This document shows positions 45,506 to 54,479 of a DNA stretch of 64,000 bases, one piece after another. The position numbers were made by a program, and so were the translations under genes. Position 1 is the first letter of the stretch; each line of letters begins with the position of its first letter. The stretch is taken from assembly GCA_051747745.1 (NCBI GenBank), contig JBNJGL010000001.1, positions 26,741 through 90,740 of the forward strand. Direction: 5' to 3'. This DNA comes from QPJE01 sp051747745. Lineage in GTDB: Bacteria; Bacillota; Halanaerobiia; Halanaerobiales; Halanaerobiaceae. The notes below the pieces were generated by a model. That model was not told where the DNA came from and did not search any database. It saw only the letters and a program-made list of their open reading frames with translations.

Positions 45506-45631
45506 TTAATTTTCTTGAAGTTTCATTGGTTGACCACAGCAGACAAGCTCTCCCCCACCAACTTCTTTTACTTCAACAACATTTCCACATACTTCACATT
45601 TGTAAACTTCACCGATCTTTTTAACAGCCAT
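45506..45631 (-). CDS. Desulforedoxin (41 residues)
   Basis: A very short gene. The protein, starting MAVKKIGEVYKC, has four iron ligands in the desulforedoxin spacing: C12-x2-C15 and adjacent C31-C32 (LVCCGQPM). It corresponds to a stand-alone desulforedoxin or the N-terminal domain of desulfoferrodoxin without the superoxide reductase part. Such proteins carry a single Fe(Cys)4 centre and work in electron transfer, often with oxygen or superoxide detoxification. Start ATG with GGGGG eight bases upstream, promoter 45661-45689 and its own terminator make it monocistronic. Confidence 0.9.
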   Translation of the reverse strand: MAVKKIGEVYKCEVCGNVVEVKEVGGGELVCCGQPMKLQEN

Positions 45632-45660
45632 CAAATATTCCCCCTTTTATTTTTAATTTT

Positions 45661-45689
45661 ATTATAATCTAAAAAGTAAATTTTTGCAA
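45661..45689 (-). promoter_or_regulatory. Promoter of the desulforedoxin gene
   Basis: On the minus strand TTGCAA (45689-45684), a 17-base spacer and TATAAT (45666-45661), about 30 bases before the start codon and just after the lysC stop. Confidence 0.82.
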
Positions 45690-45696
45690 AATTTTA

Positions 45697-46920
45697 TCAA
45701 TCGTTTATTTTATCTAATTCAAATTCTTTATGCAGTACATTTAGAGCTTCATCTACCATTTTTCTTTCAATCAGACAGGAGATTTTTATTTCTGATGTAG
45801 TTATCATTTCAATGTTTATATTATTTTTACCGAGTATTTTAAACATCCTGGCAGCAATTCCCGGTGTTGATTTCATACCTGCACCAACGATAGAAATTTT
45901 GGCAACATCCATATCTATTTTTAAATTTTCAAATTTAAGATGTTTTTTAATTTGACCTAAAATCTTTTCTGCTTTATTTACATTATTTTTTTTAATAGTA
46001 AAAGTTATATCATTTAAATTATCACGCTGAAGGTTCTGAATAATCATATCTACATTTACTCCTTCATCAGCAAGAGAAGAGAATAAAAAACCGGCAATAC
46101 CGGGTTGATCAGGCACCTTTTCAACTGTTATTTTAATATCTTCAAGATCACAGGTTACTCCCACTACATTTTGTTTACCTTCCATATTTTCAACTCCTCT
46201 AACTACTGTTCCCCTTTTATTGTTAAAACTGGAGGCAATATATAATTCTACATCATATATTTTAGCAAGCTCTACAGCCCGCGGGTGCAGAACATTAGCT
46301 CCAAGATTGGCCAGCTCAAGCATTTCATCATAAGAAATATAATTAAGTTTACTGGCATCATTTACTTTTCGAGGATCTGTCGTGTATATACCATCAACAT
46401 CGGAATAAATTTCACATCTATCTGCTTCCATAGAAGCTGCAACAGCAACTGTAGTGGTATCTGAACCACCTCTGCCGAGTGTAGTAAAATCGTGGTTTTC
46501 ATTTATTCCCTGAAATCCCGCAACAATAATAATTTTATTCTGATTTAGCTCTTTCAATATTCTTCTGGTGTTTATTTCTTTTATCATTGCTCTATTGTGT
46601 TTTTCATCAGTTTTTATTTCTATCTGACTTCCTGTTAATGATATTGCAGGACAGCCAAGTGACTGAACAGCCATTGTAAGTAAGGCAATTGATACCTGTT
46701 CCCCGGTGGTAAGCAGCATATCGACTTCTCGAGGGTCAGGATCACTGCTTATTTCATTCATAAGACCTATCAAATGATCTGTAGTATTTCCCATTGCTGA
46801 AACTACCACAATCATTTTATTTCCTGCTCTATAATTTTTTACAATTCTTTCTGCTACATTTTTTATTAGATCTGTATTGGCTACAGAACTTCCTCCATAT
46901 TTTTGCACTATAAGTGACAA
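45697..46920 (-). CDS. lysC: Aspartate kinase
   Basis: A 407-residue enzyme that phosphorylates aspartate, the first step to lysine and threonine. The N-terminus MSLIVQKYGGSSVA and the LGRGGSDTTTVAVAA motif define the kinase. Two C-terminal ACT domains (about 265-335 and 345-402) allow feedback control by lysine or threonine. The start is TTG 46920 behind AGGAAGG. It lies 113 bases downstream of hom; no lysine riboswitch-like structure is seen in that gap. Confidence 0.95.
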   Translation of the reverse strand: MSLIVQKYGGSSVANTDLIKNVAERIVKNYRAGNKMIVVVSAMGNTTDHLIGLMNEISSDPDPREVDMLLTTGEQVSIALLTMAVQSLGCPAISLTGSQIEIKTDEKHNRAMIKEINTRRILKELNQNKIIIVAGFQGINENHDFTTLGRGGSDTTTVAVAASMEADRCEIYSDVDGIYTTDPRKVNDASKLNYISYDEMLELANLGANVLHPRAVELAKIYDVELYIASSFNNKRGTVVRGVENMEGKQNVVGVTCDLEDIKITVEKVPDQPGIAGFLFSSLADEGVNVDMIIQNLQRDNLNDITFTIKKNNVNKAEKILGQIKKHLKFENLKIDMDVAKISIVGAGMKSTPGIAARMFKILGKNNINIEMITTSEIKISCLIERKMVDEALNVLHKEFELDKIND

Positions 46921-47033
46921 TCAAAACACCTTCCTTAAACTTCTATCATATTTAAAATAAGTATATTATCAGCAGGAACAGCACCATTCTTTATTACTCT
47001 ATAATACAGCAATATTATGTAATTTTATTTCAG

Positions 47034-48308
47034 CTATTCCTTTAATGGAATAATATTGTTGACAGTTAAAACACCATTTATATCTTCAATATTTTCCATA
47101 AATTTTTCTATTTTATTAATAGAAATTTTTCTGGTCAAAATTACCAGAGGCAGTAGTGGAGTATCTGAACTGCCGTCTTTAAGTATCATATCGGCAAGAT
47201 TACTTTCATCAAAAATATTTTTAATCTTATCTATTACTGTTTCATCTTTTTCAACCTGAACCCTTATATAAAAAGACTGTTTAAAATCAGGTTCTCTATT
47301 AATCTTTATTTTATTATATTGTTTGCTGTAGTTTGTTTTATAATCTGAATTTAAAAATCTGGATGCTTTAATTAAATCAGAGATTACTGCATTTCCAGTT
47401 GGAAATTTGCCGGCACCGGGTCCTTTCAAAAAAAGATGCTGCATATTTTTGGATATTATTTCAATAGAATTATCTGCACCAGTTACAGAAGCCAGATCAT
47501 CTTCTTTTTCAATTAAAAAAGGACTAACAGAAATTCTTAATCCATTTTTTTCCATTTTAGCAGATGCAATAAGTTTAATCTTATATCCAAGTTCCTCCGC
47601 ATACATAATGTCATAACTTGTTATACCTTTAATACCTTTACAGTAAATATCATCTGGATCAATTGAACAGGAAAAAGCTAGATTTGCCAGAATTACAATT
47701 TTATAAAGTGCATCCAATCCTTCCAGATCAGAACTTGGATCCTGTTCTGCATAACCCAGATTTTGAGCCTTTTTTATAGTTTCCGGCATACTTACAGTAT
47801 CTTTTTCCATAACAGAAAGTATGTAATTTGTAGTCCCATTTAAAATACCATATATTTCTTTTATTTCATCTGCTGACAAATAGTCATTTATCGTATTGAT
47901 AACTGGTATTCCTCCGGCAGTACTTGCTTCGAAAAAAATATGTGTTTTATTTTTTTCAGCAAGTTTTATCAATTCTTTAAAATTATTGGCAACAACCAAT
48001 TTATTTGCGGTTATAACGATCTTTTTTGTCTTTAAAGACTGTTTAATATACTCTAATGCAGGTGTGCTGCCTCCAATTAATTCTATAATTATATCCAGGC
48101 TTTCATCAGATATAATTTCATTAAAGCTATCAGTTAACACAGTATTATGAGAAATATTAGTTCTATCTTTTGTCAGATCACTGACTAATATATACTTAAC
48201 ATTTATCTCTTCACCAATTTTATTATATATTTTATTTTTTTCCTTTTGTAAAATTTCATAAAAACCGCTTCCCACCGTACCAAAGCCAAGTAGAGCGACA
48301 TTGATCAT
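47034..48308 (-). CDS. hom: Homoserine dehydrogenase
   Basis: A 424-residue oxidoreductase converting aspartate semialdehyde to homoserine. It has the nucleotide-binding LLGFGTVGSGF at the N-terminus, the catalytic core segment GTTNYILSVME, LEGLDALYKIVILANLAF, and a C-terminal ACT domain (about 345-420) for feedback by threonine. It lies 23 bases downstream of thrB, so the two are co-transcribed; lysC follows. Confidence 0.95.
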   Translation of the reverse strand: MINVALLGFGTVGSGFYEILQKEKNKIYNKIGEEINVKYILVSDLTKDRTNISHNTVLTDSFNEIISDESLDIIIELIGGSTPALEYIKQSLKTKKIVITANKLVVANNFKELIKLAEKNKTHIFFEASTAGGIPVINTINDYLSADEIKEIYGILNGTTNYILSVMEKDTVSMPETIKKAQNLGYAEQDPSSDLEGLDALYKIVILANLAFSCSIDPDDIYCKGIKGITSYDIMYAEELGYKIKLIASAKMEKNGLRISVSPFLIEKEDDLASVTGADNSIEIISKNMQHLFLKGPGAGKFPTGNAVISDLIKASRFLNSDYKTNYSKQYNKIKINREPDFKQSFYIRVQVEKDETVIDKIKNIFDESNLADMILKDGSSDTPLLPLVILTRKISINKIEKFMENIEDINGVLTVNNIIPLKE

Positions 48309-48331
48309 TTTTTATTACCTCCTTCCATAAA

Positions 48332-49252
48332 TTAAGAATTTGATATCATATCTTTAAAAATTTGATATAAACTTGAATTATATCCTTTGAGAATATATCT
48401 TTTTGCACTGACATTGTAATCGGAAAAAGCAGAAATCATATTGTCTGCAATAATATTTTCGCCTGACTCTGCAGCTGCAATTACTGTTGGACCGGCTCCA
48501 CTTAAAGATGCACCAAATGCTCCTCCATTTTTAGCAGCCTGAATTACACTATCAAATCCCGGGATTAATTCTGATCTAAATGGCTGATGTAGTTTATCTT
48601 CCATAGCATCTGCCAGAAGAGAATAATTTTTTTCCAAAAAAGCAGTAATAAGGAGGCTTATTCTGCCGAGATTATAAACAGCAGATGAATAATCCAGTTT
48701 ATCAGGTAGAATTTTCCTTGTTTCAGAAGTTTTAAGCTCAAAATCAGGTATGATTACAATAAATTTTAATTCTTCTGGAATATGAATTTTATAATAGGAA
48801 AATTGATCATTTGTTTTATAATTGATATTTAAACCACCAAAAACAGCAGGTATTACATTATCTGGATGGCCTTCAATATCAACTGCCAGTTCAGCAAATT
48901 CTTTTTCAGAGATCAATATTTTTGAGTTATAGGCAGCAGAAAGCATACCACCTACAATTGCGGAAGCACTGCTTCCCATCCCCCTTGCAAGTGGTGAATT
49001 CATCTTTTCTGTTATATCAATACCATCTGCTTTTTTATTAATATATTCATAATATCTTAAATAAGATTTTAAAATCAGGTTATCTGATTTTTCAAAAGAT
49101 ACTCTGTTATTTTCAGAGATAACTGATATATTTATTTGTCCGTCGTTTCTGCGGTTAACTTCAAATATATTAAACAAATTTAAGGCAAGTCCTAAAGTAT
49201 CAAAACCAGGACCCAAATTTGCGGAAGTTGCAGGGATTTTAAATTCTATCAT
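48332..49252 (-). CDS. thrB: Homoserine kinase
   Basis: A 306-residue GHMP kinase. The ATP-binding glycine-rich loop is PLARGMGSSASAIVGG, the N-terminal ATSANLGPGFDTLG and the C-terminal FGASLSGAGPTVIA motifs are intact. It phosphorylates homoserine for threonine synthase. It is the first gene of thrB-hom-lysC, has the promoter 49342-49370, and GAAAGGA precedes the ATG. Threonine synthase (thrC) is not in this window. Confidence 0.95.
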   Translation of the reverse strand: MIEFKIPATSANLGPGFDTLGLALNLFNIFEVNRRNDGQINISVISENNRVSFEKSDNLILKSYLRYYEYINKKADGIDITEKMNSPLARGMGSSASAIVGGMLSAAYNSKILISEKEFAELAVDIEGHPDNVIPAVFGGLNINYKTNDQFSYYKIHIPEELKFIVIIPDFELKTSETRKILPDKLDYSSAVYNLGRISLLITAFLEKNYSLLADAMEDKLHQPFRSELIPGFDSVIQAAKNGGAFGASLSGAGPTVIAAAESGENIIADNMISAFSDYNVSAKRYILKGYNSSLYQIFKDMISNS

Positions 49253-49341
49253 AATATTTTCCTTTCAAGTAAAATTTGGTATCAAAATAATTTATTGCTG
49301 ACAGCAAAATTATGTTTAAAAACTGATAATTAATTATTATT

Positions 49342-49370
49342 ATAATATCTATAATTAAACTGCATGTCAA
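49342..49370 (-). promoter_or_regulatory. Promoter of thrB-hom(-lysC)
   Basis: On the minus strand a consensus TTGACA (49370-49365), a 17-base spacer and TATTAT (49347-49342). It implies a leader of about 80 bases before the thrB ATG, without an obvious terminator or T-box. Confidence 0.75.
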
Positions 49371-49531
49371 CCAGATATATTTTAAGTTTGGAATAGATTT
49401 TAAACTTTTTAGGTTATTAAATACTTTTTTGGGTTTAAAAAAATTAAAAAATGGTTTTCCCACAAAAATTTGATAATAATAAATCCTGGACAATATCCTT
49501 TATCATTTAGAGTATATATTTTTTTGAAAGT
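49371..49531. other. Intergenic stretch upstream of the thrB promoter, no gene seen
   Basis: Between the thrB promoter and the terminator of the exported protein. An 84-residue open frame (49239-49493) crosses it and the promoter and overlaps thrB, but it has no Shine-Dalgarno site and an unnatural composition. I see no RNA gene. Confidence 0.6.
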
Positions 49532-49561
49532 AAAAGCAGAGGATTTAAATCCCCTGCTTTT
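49532..49561 (-). terminator. Terminator of the exported protein gene
   Basis: On the minus strand AAAAGCAGGGGA, a short TTTAAA loop and TCCTCTGCTTTT pair with a single mismatch, followed by ACTTTC. The stem is GC-rich at its centre; the T tract is formed by its own 3' arm. Confidence 0.75.
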
Positions 49562-49584
49562 ATAAATTATATTTTCTCCGGTTA

Positions 49585-50805
49585 CTAATCTGTATTTACT
49601 TCTAAATATGATAAAAAGCTTCTGTTAATCCAGACTTTATTTGTTTCTATCTTAAACTGATCTTTGTAATTTTCAAAATAATCTACAATAGTTTCTGCAT
49701 TTTCTGGCAGTGCATAGGAGATTAGCGCATAGCCTTTGTTTTCAACTCTTACTTCACTTACCGGCACATATCCAGGCAGTTCTACTTCTGAAGTGAATAA
49801 TGGAACAAACCAGGAATCTTTTATCAGGCCGGGCTGCCCGCTCTCTTCTTTTTTAGCATATTCTTCTATAATAGAAGCAAATTCATGCATTTCTTCTTTC
49901 TGGTCAAATTCAATAAGGAGATCATATTCATCAGCATGAACAACAGTTTTGGATTCATTTATTGGTGTATGATTGACATCTGAAGCTGGTGTGCCCCATT
50001 CATCGATTAGGTGGACATAAGAAGATGTTCTGGATTCAACCGCTATTCTAGCTTTGAAGTTTTCTCTTCTCAAAATAGAAAGCATCTGTCTTAAATGTGA
50101 TAATGAAGCATGACCATATCGAATTGTTTTATTGAAATTTAATAACGGTCTTTCAATCGGATTTTTAATTGTATAGCCTGTAAAAATACCTCCTGGAATA
50201 TTAACAAGACCATAATTACCTAATGCAAAAAGTTCTTCTGCATCTGTTTCTAAAAGATTTTGACTGTAGAAATCAGAAATATTATCTTCCATTAAAGTGT
50301 AGATTTGACTGTCATTAAGATTTCCCAGCGGCTGATTGTGAATATTTGCCCTGTTAAGAGCAGTGAAAAGTCCTCTCAGGGCATTCAGCATGTTTACCTG
50401 ATCGTCTAAGCTAATATTTTCATCTATATCAGAAAACAGTTCTAAAACTTCTGCTGCCCTCCAGTAATTAAGCTCAGGAGACATCTCATATGTTTCTGCA
50501 AATTCCTTCTGATCAAGTGCTGTGACTAAATATGCAGCCATTTCTCTGTATTCCAGAACTGTATTTTCATCATTTAAAACAGCATCAAAATCATATTTTT
50601 TATCAAAGGTTTTAATTATCCAGTCCTGATAGGTGCTTTCCTTAATAATGTCATTTTTATAAAATAAAGCTTCACTTAAAAGATTCAGATCATCAGCTAA
50701 TTTAATTCTATTTTGATCTATCGGTGACAGCTGAGCAGATAATTGAGCAGGAATTAAAAGAGAAAACAGTAAAAACAGCATTAAAAATCTTGCAGTATTC
50801 TTCAT
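49585..50805 (-). CDS. Exported protein of unknown function
   Basis: A 406-residue protein that I do not recognise. It has a clear signal peptide (MKNTARFLMLFLLFSLLIPA, then a likely cleavage at LSAQLS), no lipobox, no cysteines that I can find, and an acidic, largely helical mature part. A central segment, RYGHASLSHLRQMLSIL, precedes a region rich in beta-forming residues. The first part of the mature chain (EYREMAAYLVTALDQKEF) faintly resembles the helical half of S-layer homology repeats. ATG at 50805 follows GGGGG. It follows a dehydrogenase remnant and has its own terminator. Confidence 0.7.
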   Translation of the reverse strand: MKNTARFLMLFLLFSLLIPAQLSAQLSPIDQNRIKLADDLNLLSEALFYKNDIIKESTYQDWIIKTFDKKYDFDAVLNDENTVLEYREMAAYLVTALDQKEFAETYEMSPELNYWRAAEVLELFSDIDENISLDDQVNMLNALRGLFTALNRANIHNQPLGNLNDSQIYTLMEDNISDFYSQNLLETDAEELFALGNYGLVNIPGGIFTGYTIKNPIERPLLNFNKTIRYGHASLSHLRQMLSILRRENFKARIAVESRTSSYVHLIDEWGTPASDVNHTPINESKTVVHADEYDLLIEFDQKEEMHEFASIIEEYAKKEESGQPGLIKDSWFVPLFTSEVELPGYVPVSEVRVENKGYALISYALPENAETIVDYFENYKDQFKIETNKVWINRSFLSYLEVNTD

Positions 50806-50857
50806 AAAAATCCCCCTTTTTAAGTTGAAATGCCTAAAAAACAAAAATTTGTATTAG

Positions 50858-51073
50858 CTAAAATTCCAGTATTATTTTTAGAGGTCTTTTTTCTTCTGCA
50901 TATTTAAAAGCTTCCAGTGCTCTGTCAAAAGCAAAGGTTTTTTCGACAAGTTTATCCAACTTCAAATCATGTCGCGAAAGTAGTCGAATAGCAGCTTCAA
51001 AAGGACCACATCTGGAACCTACAACTGTCAACTCATTCATGGCCTGGGATGCCAGTGAAATTTTTGTATCCTG
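50858..51073 (-). pseudogene. C-terminal remnant of a zinc-type (MDR) dehydrogenase
   Basis: About 70 codons are readable, beginning directly after the TAA-TAG at the end of mtnA and in the same frame. The segment NELTVVGSRCGPFEAAIRLL and the end KRPLKIILEF match the closing part of medium-chain dehydrogenases of the alcohol/threonine dehydrogenase type. The catalytic zinc and Rossmann domains (about 270 residues expected) are missing. An internal ATG lies at 51040, but no Shine-Dalgarno is evident. A deletion that fused the end of mtnA to the tail of the lost gene is the simplest explanation. Confidence 0.8.
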
Positions 51074-51076
51074 CTA

Positions 51077-52117
51077 TTATTTTTCGAAAAGTGAATCAAT
51101 ATTCTTTTTAAATGGTTTTCTGGCTATACCTTTTTCTGTAATGATACCACTAATATTTTCTGCAGGGGTGACATCAAAGGCTGGATTATAAATATCAATT
51201 CCTTCTGGGGCTATTTGAATACCCTCTATATGACTTATTTCCTTATCAGATCTTTCTTCAATTTCTATATCTTTACCACTGCTGATATTTCTATCAATTG
51301 TAGAAAGTGGTGCGACAATATAAAAGGGAACATCGAATTTACTGGCAATTTCCGACAGCATATAGGTTCCAATTTTATTTGCACTATCTCCATTAGCAGC
51401 TACTCTATCGGCACCTGTTAGAATAAGATCAATTTTTCCATCCCGTATCAGTGTTGCTGCAGCACTGTCAGCAATTAAAGTAGCTGGTATACCTTCTTCT
51501 ACAAGTTCAAAGGCTGTCAGCCTTGCTCCCTGCAGGCGAGGCCTTGTTTCATCAGCATAAACTTTTATATTTTTGCCGGTAAAGTGAGCTTCACGAATAA
51601 CACCTAGAGCGGTTCCATAATCCACAGTAGCCAGAGCTCCTGTATTGCAGTGTGTTAAAATTACAGCACCTTCTGGAACAATTTCATTTCCTACTTCAGC
51701 CATCTGTTTATTGATTTCAATATCTTCTTCAGCTATTTTTTGGGCTTTTTTATAAAGAAGATCTACAATTTCTTTTACATTTTTATCGTCATTTTCTCTG
51801 GTTAATTTATGCATTAAATTAACCGCCCAGCTTAAATTTACAGCTGTTGGTCTTGCATCAACAAGTATATCAGCTGCTTTATTTAATTCTTTTTTAAATT
51901 TATTTTTATTTAAGTCGGAAAATTCTTTTGCAGCCAGATAATAACCATAAGCTCCAACTGCACCTATTGCCGGTGCTCCCCGAACAACCATATCAGATAT
52001 AGCAAACTCAACGTCTTTATAATTACTGCATTCGAAAAATTCAACCTCTGTTGGCAGTTTTCTCTGATCTAATAAAATTAATTTGTTTTCTTTAAATTCA
52101 ATAGTTTTATATCTCAT
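51077..52117 (-). CDS. mtnA: S-methyl-5-thioribose-1-phosphate isomerase
   Basis: A 346-residue member of the eIF2B-like family. Family motifs are RGAPAIGAVGAYG, the catalytic Cys in THCNTGALATVDYGTALG and the catalytic Asp in TGADRVAANGDSANKIGT. The enzyme belongs to methionine salvage, but no other gene of that pathway (mtnB, C, D, K) is nearby; some members act on ribose or deoxyribose 1-phosphates instead. It has its own consensus promoter. Its stop is followed at once by the remnant of another dehydrogenase. Confidence 0.93.
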   Translation of the reverse strand: MRYKTIEFKENKLILLDQRKLPTEVEFFECSNYKDVEFAISDMVVRGAPAIGAVGAYGYYLAAKEFSDLNKNKFKKELNKAADILVDARPTAVNLSWAVNLMHKLTRENDDKNVKEIVDLLYKKAQKIAEEDIEINKQMAEVGNEIVPEGAVILTHCNTGALATVDYGTALGVIREAHFTGKNIKVYADETRPRLQGARLTAFELVEEGIPATLIADSAAATLIRDGKIDLILTGADRVAANGDSANKIGTYMLSEIASKFDVPFYIVAPLSTIDRNISSGKDIEIEERSDKEISHIEGIQIAPEGIDIYNPAFDVTPAENISGIITEKGIARKPFKKNIDSLFEK

Positions 52118-52154
52118 AATTTCACCTCTTATAGTATTTTTTTATTATAATTCA

Positions 52155-52183
52155 ATTATATGTAATTAAGAAAATTATGTCAA
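52155..52183 (-). promoter_or_regulatory. Promoter of mtnA
   Basis: On the minus strand a consensus TTGACA (52183-52178), a 17-base spacer and a consensus TATAAT (52160-52155), about 38 bases before the ATG. No SAM-riboswitch-like structure lies between. Confidence 0.88.
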
Positions 52184-52324
52184 CTTACGGCAGAATTGGA
52201 TTTTTTCATTATTTATATTCTACTGCAGAAAGTGAATTTAATCAGAAGTGTTTAAAATTTTTAACAATTAATTTTTATAATACCTGAAATTAAAAATGGG
52301 AAAACCCAAAATCTGTTTTCAGAA

Positions 52325-52765
52325 TCAATCATTTTTATAGCCAGTATGACCAAACCCACCTTCTCCTCTTTCTGTTGTGGAGAGGTCATCTACTACATTC
52401 CATTCGATATCAAAAGTTCGGTGAATAATAAGCTGGGCTATTCTATCATTAAAGTTAATTTTAAAATCTTCTTTTCCGTGATTTATAAGTATAATTCCAA
52501 TTTCTCCACGATATCCCGGGTCTATTACTCCATCAGCATTTAACACCGTAATTCCATGTTTTAGGGCAAGACCACTTCGTGGATAAACAAAAGCACCATA
52601 TCCACGTGGTACAGCAATTTTAATTCCTGTTTTTACTATTTTATATTCACCTGGAGAAATAACAGTATTTTCTGCTGAATGAAGATCAAGCCCACAGTCT
52701 TCTCCATAATGCTGATATTTTGGTAGTTTAACATCTTTATTAACCTTCTGAATCTTTATTTTCAT
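52325..52765 (-). CDS. dut: dUTP diphosphatase
   Basis: A 146-residue trimeric dUTPase. The five motifs are visible in order: EDCGLDLHS, PRSGLALKHG, NADGVIDPGYRGE with the catalytic Asp, DRIAQLII, and the C-terminal GEGGFGHTG arm. It removes dUTP and supplies dUMP for thymidylate. Its start codon overlaps the polysaccharide deacetylase stop by 4 bases, so it is translationally coupled to an envelope gene. Confidence 0.96.
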   Translation of the reverse strand: MKIKIQKVNKDVKLPKYQHYGEDCGLDLHSAENTVISPGEYKIVKTGIKIAVPRGYGAFVYPRSGLALKHGITVLNADGVIDPGYRGEIGIILINHGKEDFKINFNDRIAQLIIHRTFDIEWNVVDDLSTTERGEGGFGHTGYKND

Positions 52766-53559
52766 TTGTTATCCACTCCTGTATTGTTATACTGAAGTCC
52801 GTCAAAAGATCGTATTTTATAATCTTTTTTTAATATAAGTTCAGACAGGGGAACTATCTGATAATTTTCTTTCAATTTTGGGATAATTATATCCATTATT
52901 TTAACTATATTTTCTGCATTATTATGAAATAATAAAATATCTCCACTCTTTATGTTGTTTTCAATTCGACTGATAACATATTCTATACCTGGATTCATCC
53001 AGTCATGAGTATCTATGCTCCACTGAATAACCTGATAATCATTTTTCCGGGCAATTTCAATTAATATGTTATTATATTCACCATAGGGTGGGCGAAAAAA
53101 TTTTGGTTTTTGACCTGTCAATTTTTTTATTAGAGTGTCTGTCTGTTCAATCTCTTTTATAATTTCCTTTTTTTCAAGTTCAACAATATGTCTGTGTGTG
53201 TACGAGTGATTTTCTACTCTGTGACCTGAACTGATAATTTTATCTACCAGAGCCTGATTTTCTTCAAGCCAGATTCCAGCAAAAAAGAAGGTAACTTTAA
53301 CATTATATTTAGAAAAGACTTTAAGTAATGCTTCTGTTTTGCTGCTTCCCCAGGCACCATCAACAGTTATACTGATAATATTTTTATCTGTATCCACTCT
53401 ATAAACCGGCACCAATCTTTCTGAAGTATAATCACCTGAAAACCTGCTGTTTAAATCAGTATCAGAAGCACTGCTGTTACCTGCTGTAAAAAGAACAATA
53501 ATTAATAATAATACTGCAGTTTTAACTATAATATAATATTTTTTTGACAAAAAATTCAC
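52762..53559 (-). CDS. Polysaccharide deacetylase family protein
   Basis: A 265-residue exported protein: a signal/anchor (about 8-28), then a NodB-like domain. The metal-binding His pair is in ENHSYTHRHIVEL, the substrate-groove FRPPYGEYN is present, and the final DILLFHN carries the closing His. The first motif reads TVDGAWG rather than TFDDGP, as in the PdaB group, which changes one of the metal-proximal Asp residues. A role in cell wall or spore cortex modification is likely. It lies next to a LysM/SleB hydrolase (2-base gap). Confidence 0.88.
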   Translation of the reverse strand: MNFLSKKYYIIVKTAVLLLIIVLFTAGNSSASDTDLNSRFSGDYTSERLVPVYRVDTDKNIISITVDGAWGSSKTEALLKVFSKYNVKVTFFFAGIWLEENQALVDKIISSGHRVENHSYTHRHIVELEKKEIIKEIEQTDTLIKKLTGQKPKFFRPPYGEYNNILIEIARKNDYQVIQWSIDTHDWMNPGIEYVISRIENNIKSGDILLFHNNAENIVKIMDIIIPKLKENYQIVPLSELILKKDYKIRSFDGLQYNNTGVDNK

Positions 53560-53561
53560 CT

Positions 53562-54479
53562 CTATTCAGTAAAAACATGTTCTCCGATATCTACAATCAC
53601 TCTTCTGTTACTAAACCAGGCTTTATTTGCAGCTGTTTTTGGGTTGTAAAAATACAGGGCACCATTTGTAGGGTCTTTACCATTTAAAGCTTCTCTGGCT
53701 GCTCTAAAAGCGGTATTGTTGGGCTTTAAATTGATCTGTCCATCATATACACAGGAAAATTGACCATTTTGATAAATCACTTCTGCAAATGTGTTGGGAA
53801 ACTGTCTGCTTAAAATTCTATTAATAATTACTGCTCCGACTGCAACCTGGCCAATAAACGGTTCTCCTCTTGCTTCACCATAAATAGCTCTTGCCAGCAA
53901 ATTCAGTTCCTGTTTGCTGACAGTTTTTCCTAAAACCTGGTGTGGAGTAAGATTATGAACAGGTAATTTAATTTTTTCTCCAACACTTAGACTGCTCTGC
54001 TTCATGTCATTTAATGCCATAATAACTCCAATACTGGTGCTGAAATCTCTGGCCAGATCATAAAGAGTATCTCCATAACCAACATAATAATCGATTATTT
54101 TATCAGCGGGAATATCTATTTCTGGAAGTTTAAATCCAGGATCGACCCGAACAGCAAAATGACTGTTTGTTTTAAAAGCTAGTTTTTCTTTAGCAGATTT
54201 TTTATTAGAAAAAAGCTTATAATTCCAGCTGGTTTCTTCTTTTTCAATTTCTGGAATTGTAAGTTCATCACCAACTTTTATAACAGTGCCAAAACTTATA
54301 TTATTAAAATTTTTGAGTTTACTAATAGTAATAGAAAAATCTTCTGCAATTTCAGAAAGTGTGTCACCATCCTGAACTACATATACAAGCTTAAAATTAG
54401 AAGCAGATGTAAAGTTTGAGCTAATAAAGAATAAAAAAATAAATGCCAAAAATAATATATTTATATATTTATATTTCAT
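53562..54479 (-). CDS. LysM-containing SleB-type cell wall hydrolase
   Basis: A 305-residue exported hydrolase. It has a signal peptide (about 1-26), a LysM domain (about 32-77, VVQDGDTLSEIAEDFSITI), a second LysM (about 130-173, YVGYGDTLYDLARDFSTSI), and a C-terminal Hydrolase_2/SleB domain (about 190-305) with the catalytic Glu in YGEARGEPFIGQVAVGAVI. SleB-type enzymes are lytic transglycosylases known from spore germination and from vegetative wall turnover. The gene overlaps the DinG-fusion gene end by 11 bases. Confidence 0.92.
   Translation of the reverse strand: MKYKYINILFLAFIFLFFISSNFTSASNFKLVYVVQDGDTLSEIAEDFSITISKLKNFNNISFGTVIKVGDELTIPEIEKEETSWNYKLFSNKKSAKEKLAFKTNSHFAVRVDPGFKLPEIDIPADKIIDYYVGYGDTLYDLARDFSTSIGVIMALNDMKQSSLSVGEKIKLPVHNLTPHQVLGKTVSKQELNLLARAIYGEARGEPFIGQVAVGAVIINRILSRQFPNTFAEVIYQNGQFSCVYDGQINLKPNNTAFRAAREALNGKDPTNGALYFYNPKTAANKAWFSNRRVIVDIGEHVFTE

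Noticed and set aside
46921..47033. Possible lysine riboswitch or attenuator before lysC
   Set aside because: The gap to hom is only 113 bases, and I see no terminator hairpin or the long multi-stem fold such a switch needs.
49239..49493. 84-residue minus-strand open frame upstream of thrB
   Set aside because: It covers the thrB promoter, overlaps thrB and lacks a ribosome-binding site.
52294..52311. Terminator after dut
   Set aside because: Only a 4-bp TGGG/CCCA stem before a T run; too weak to report as a feature.
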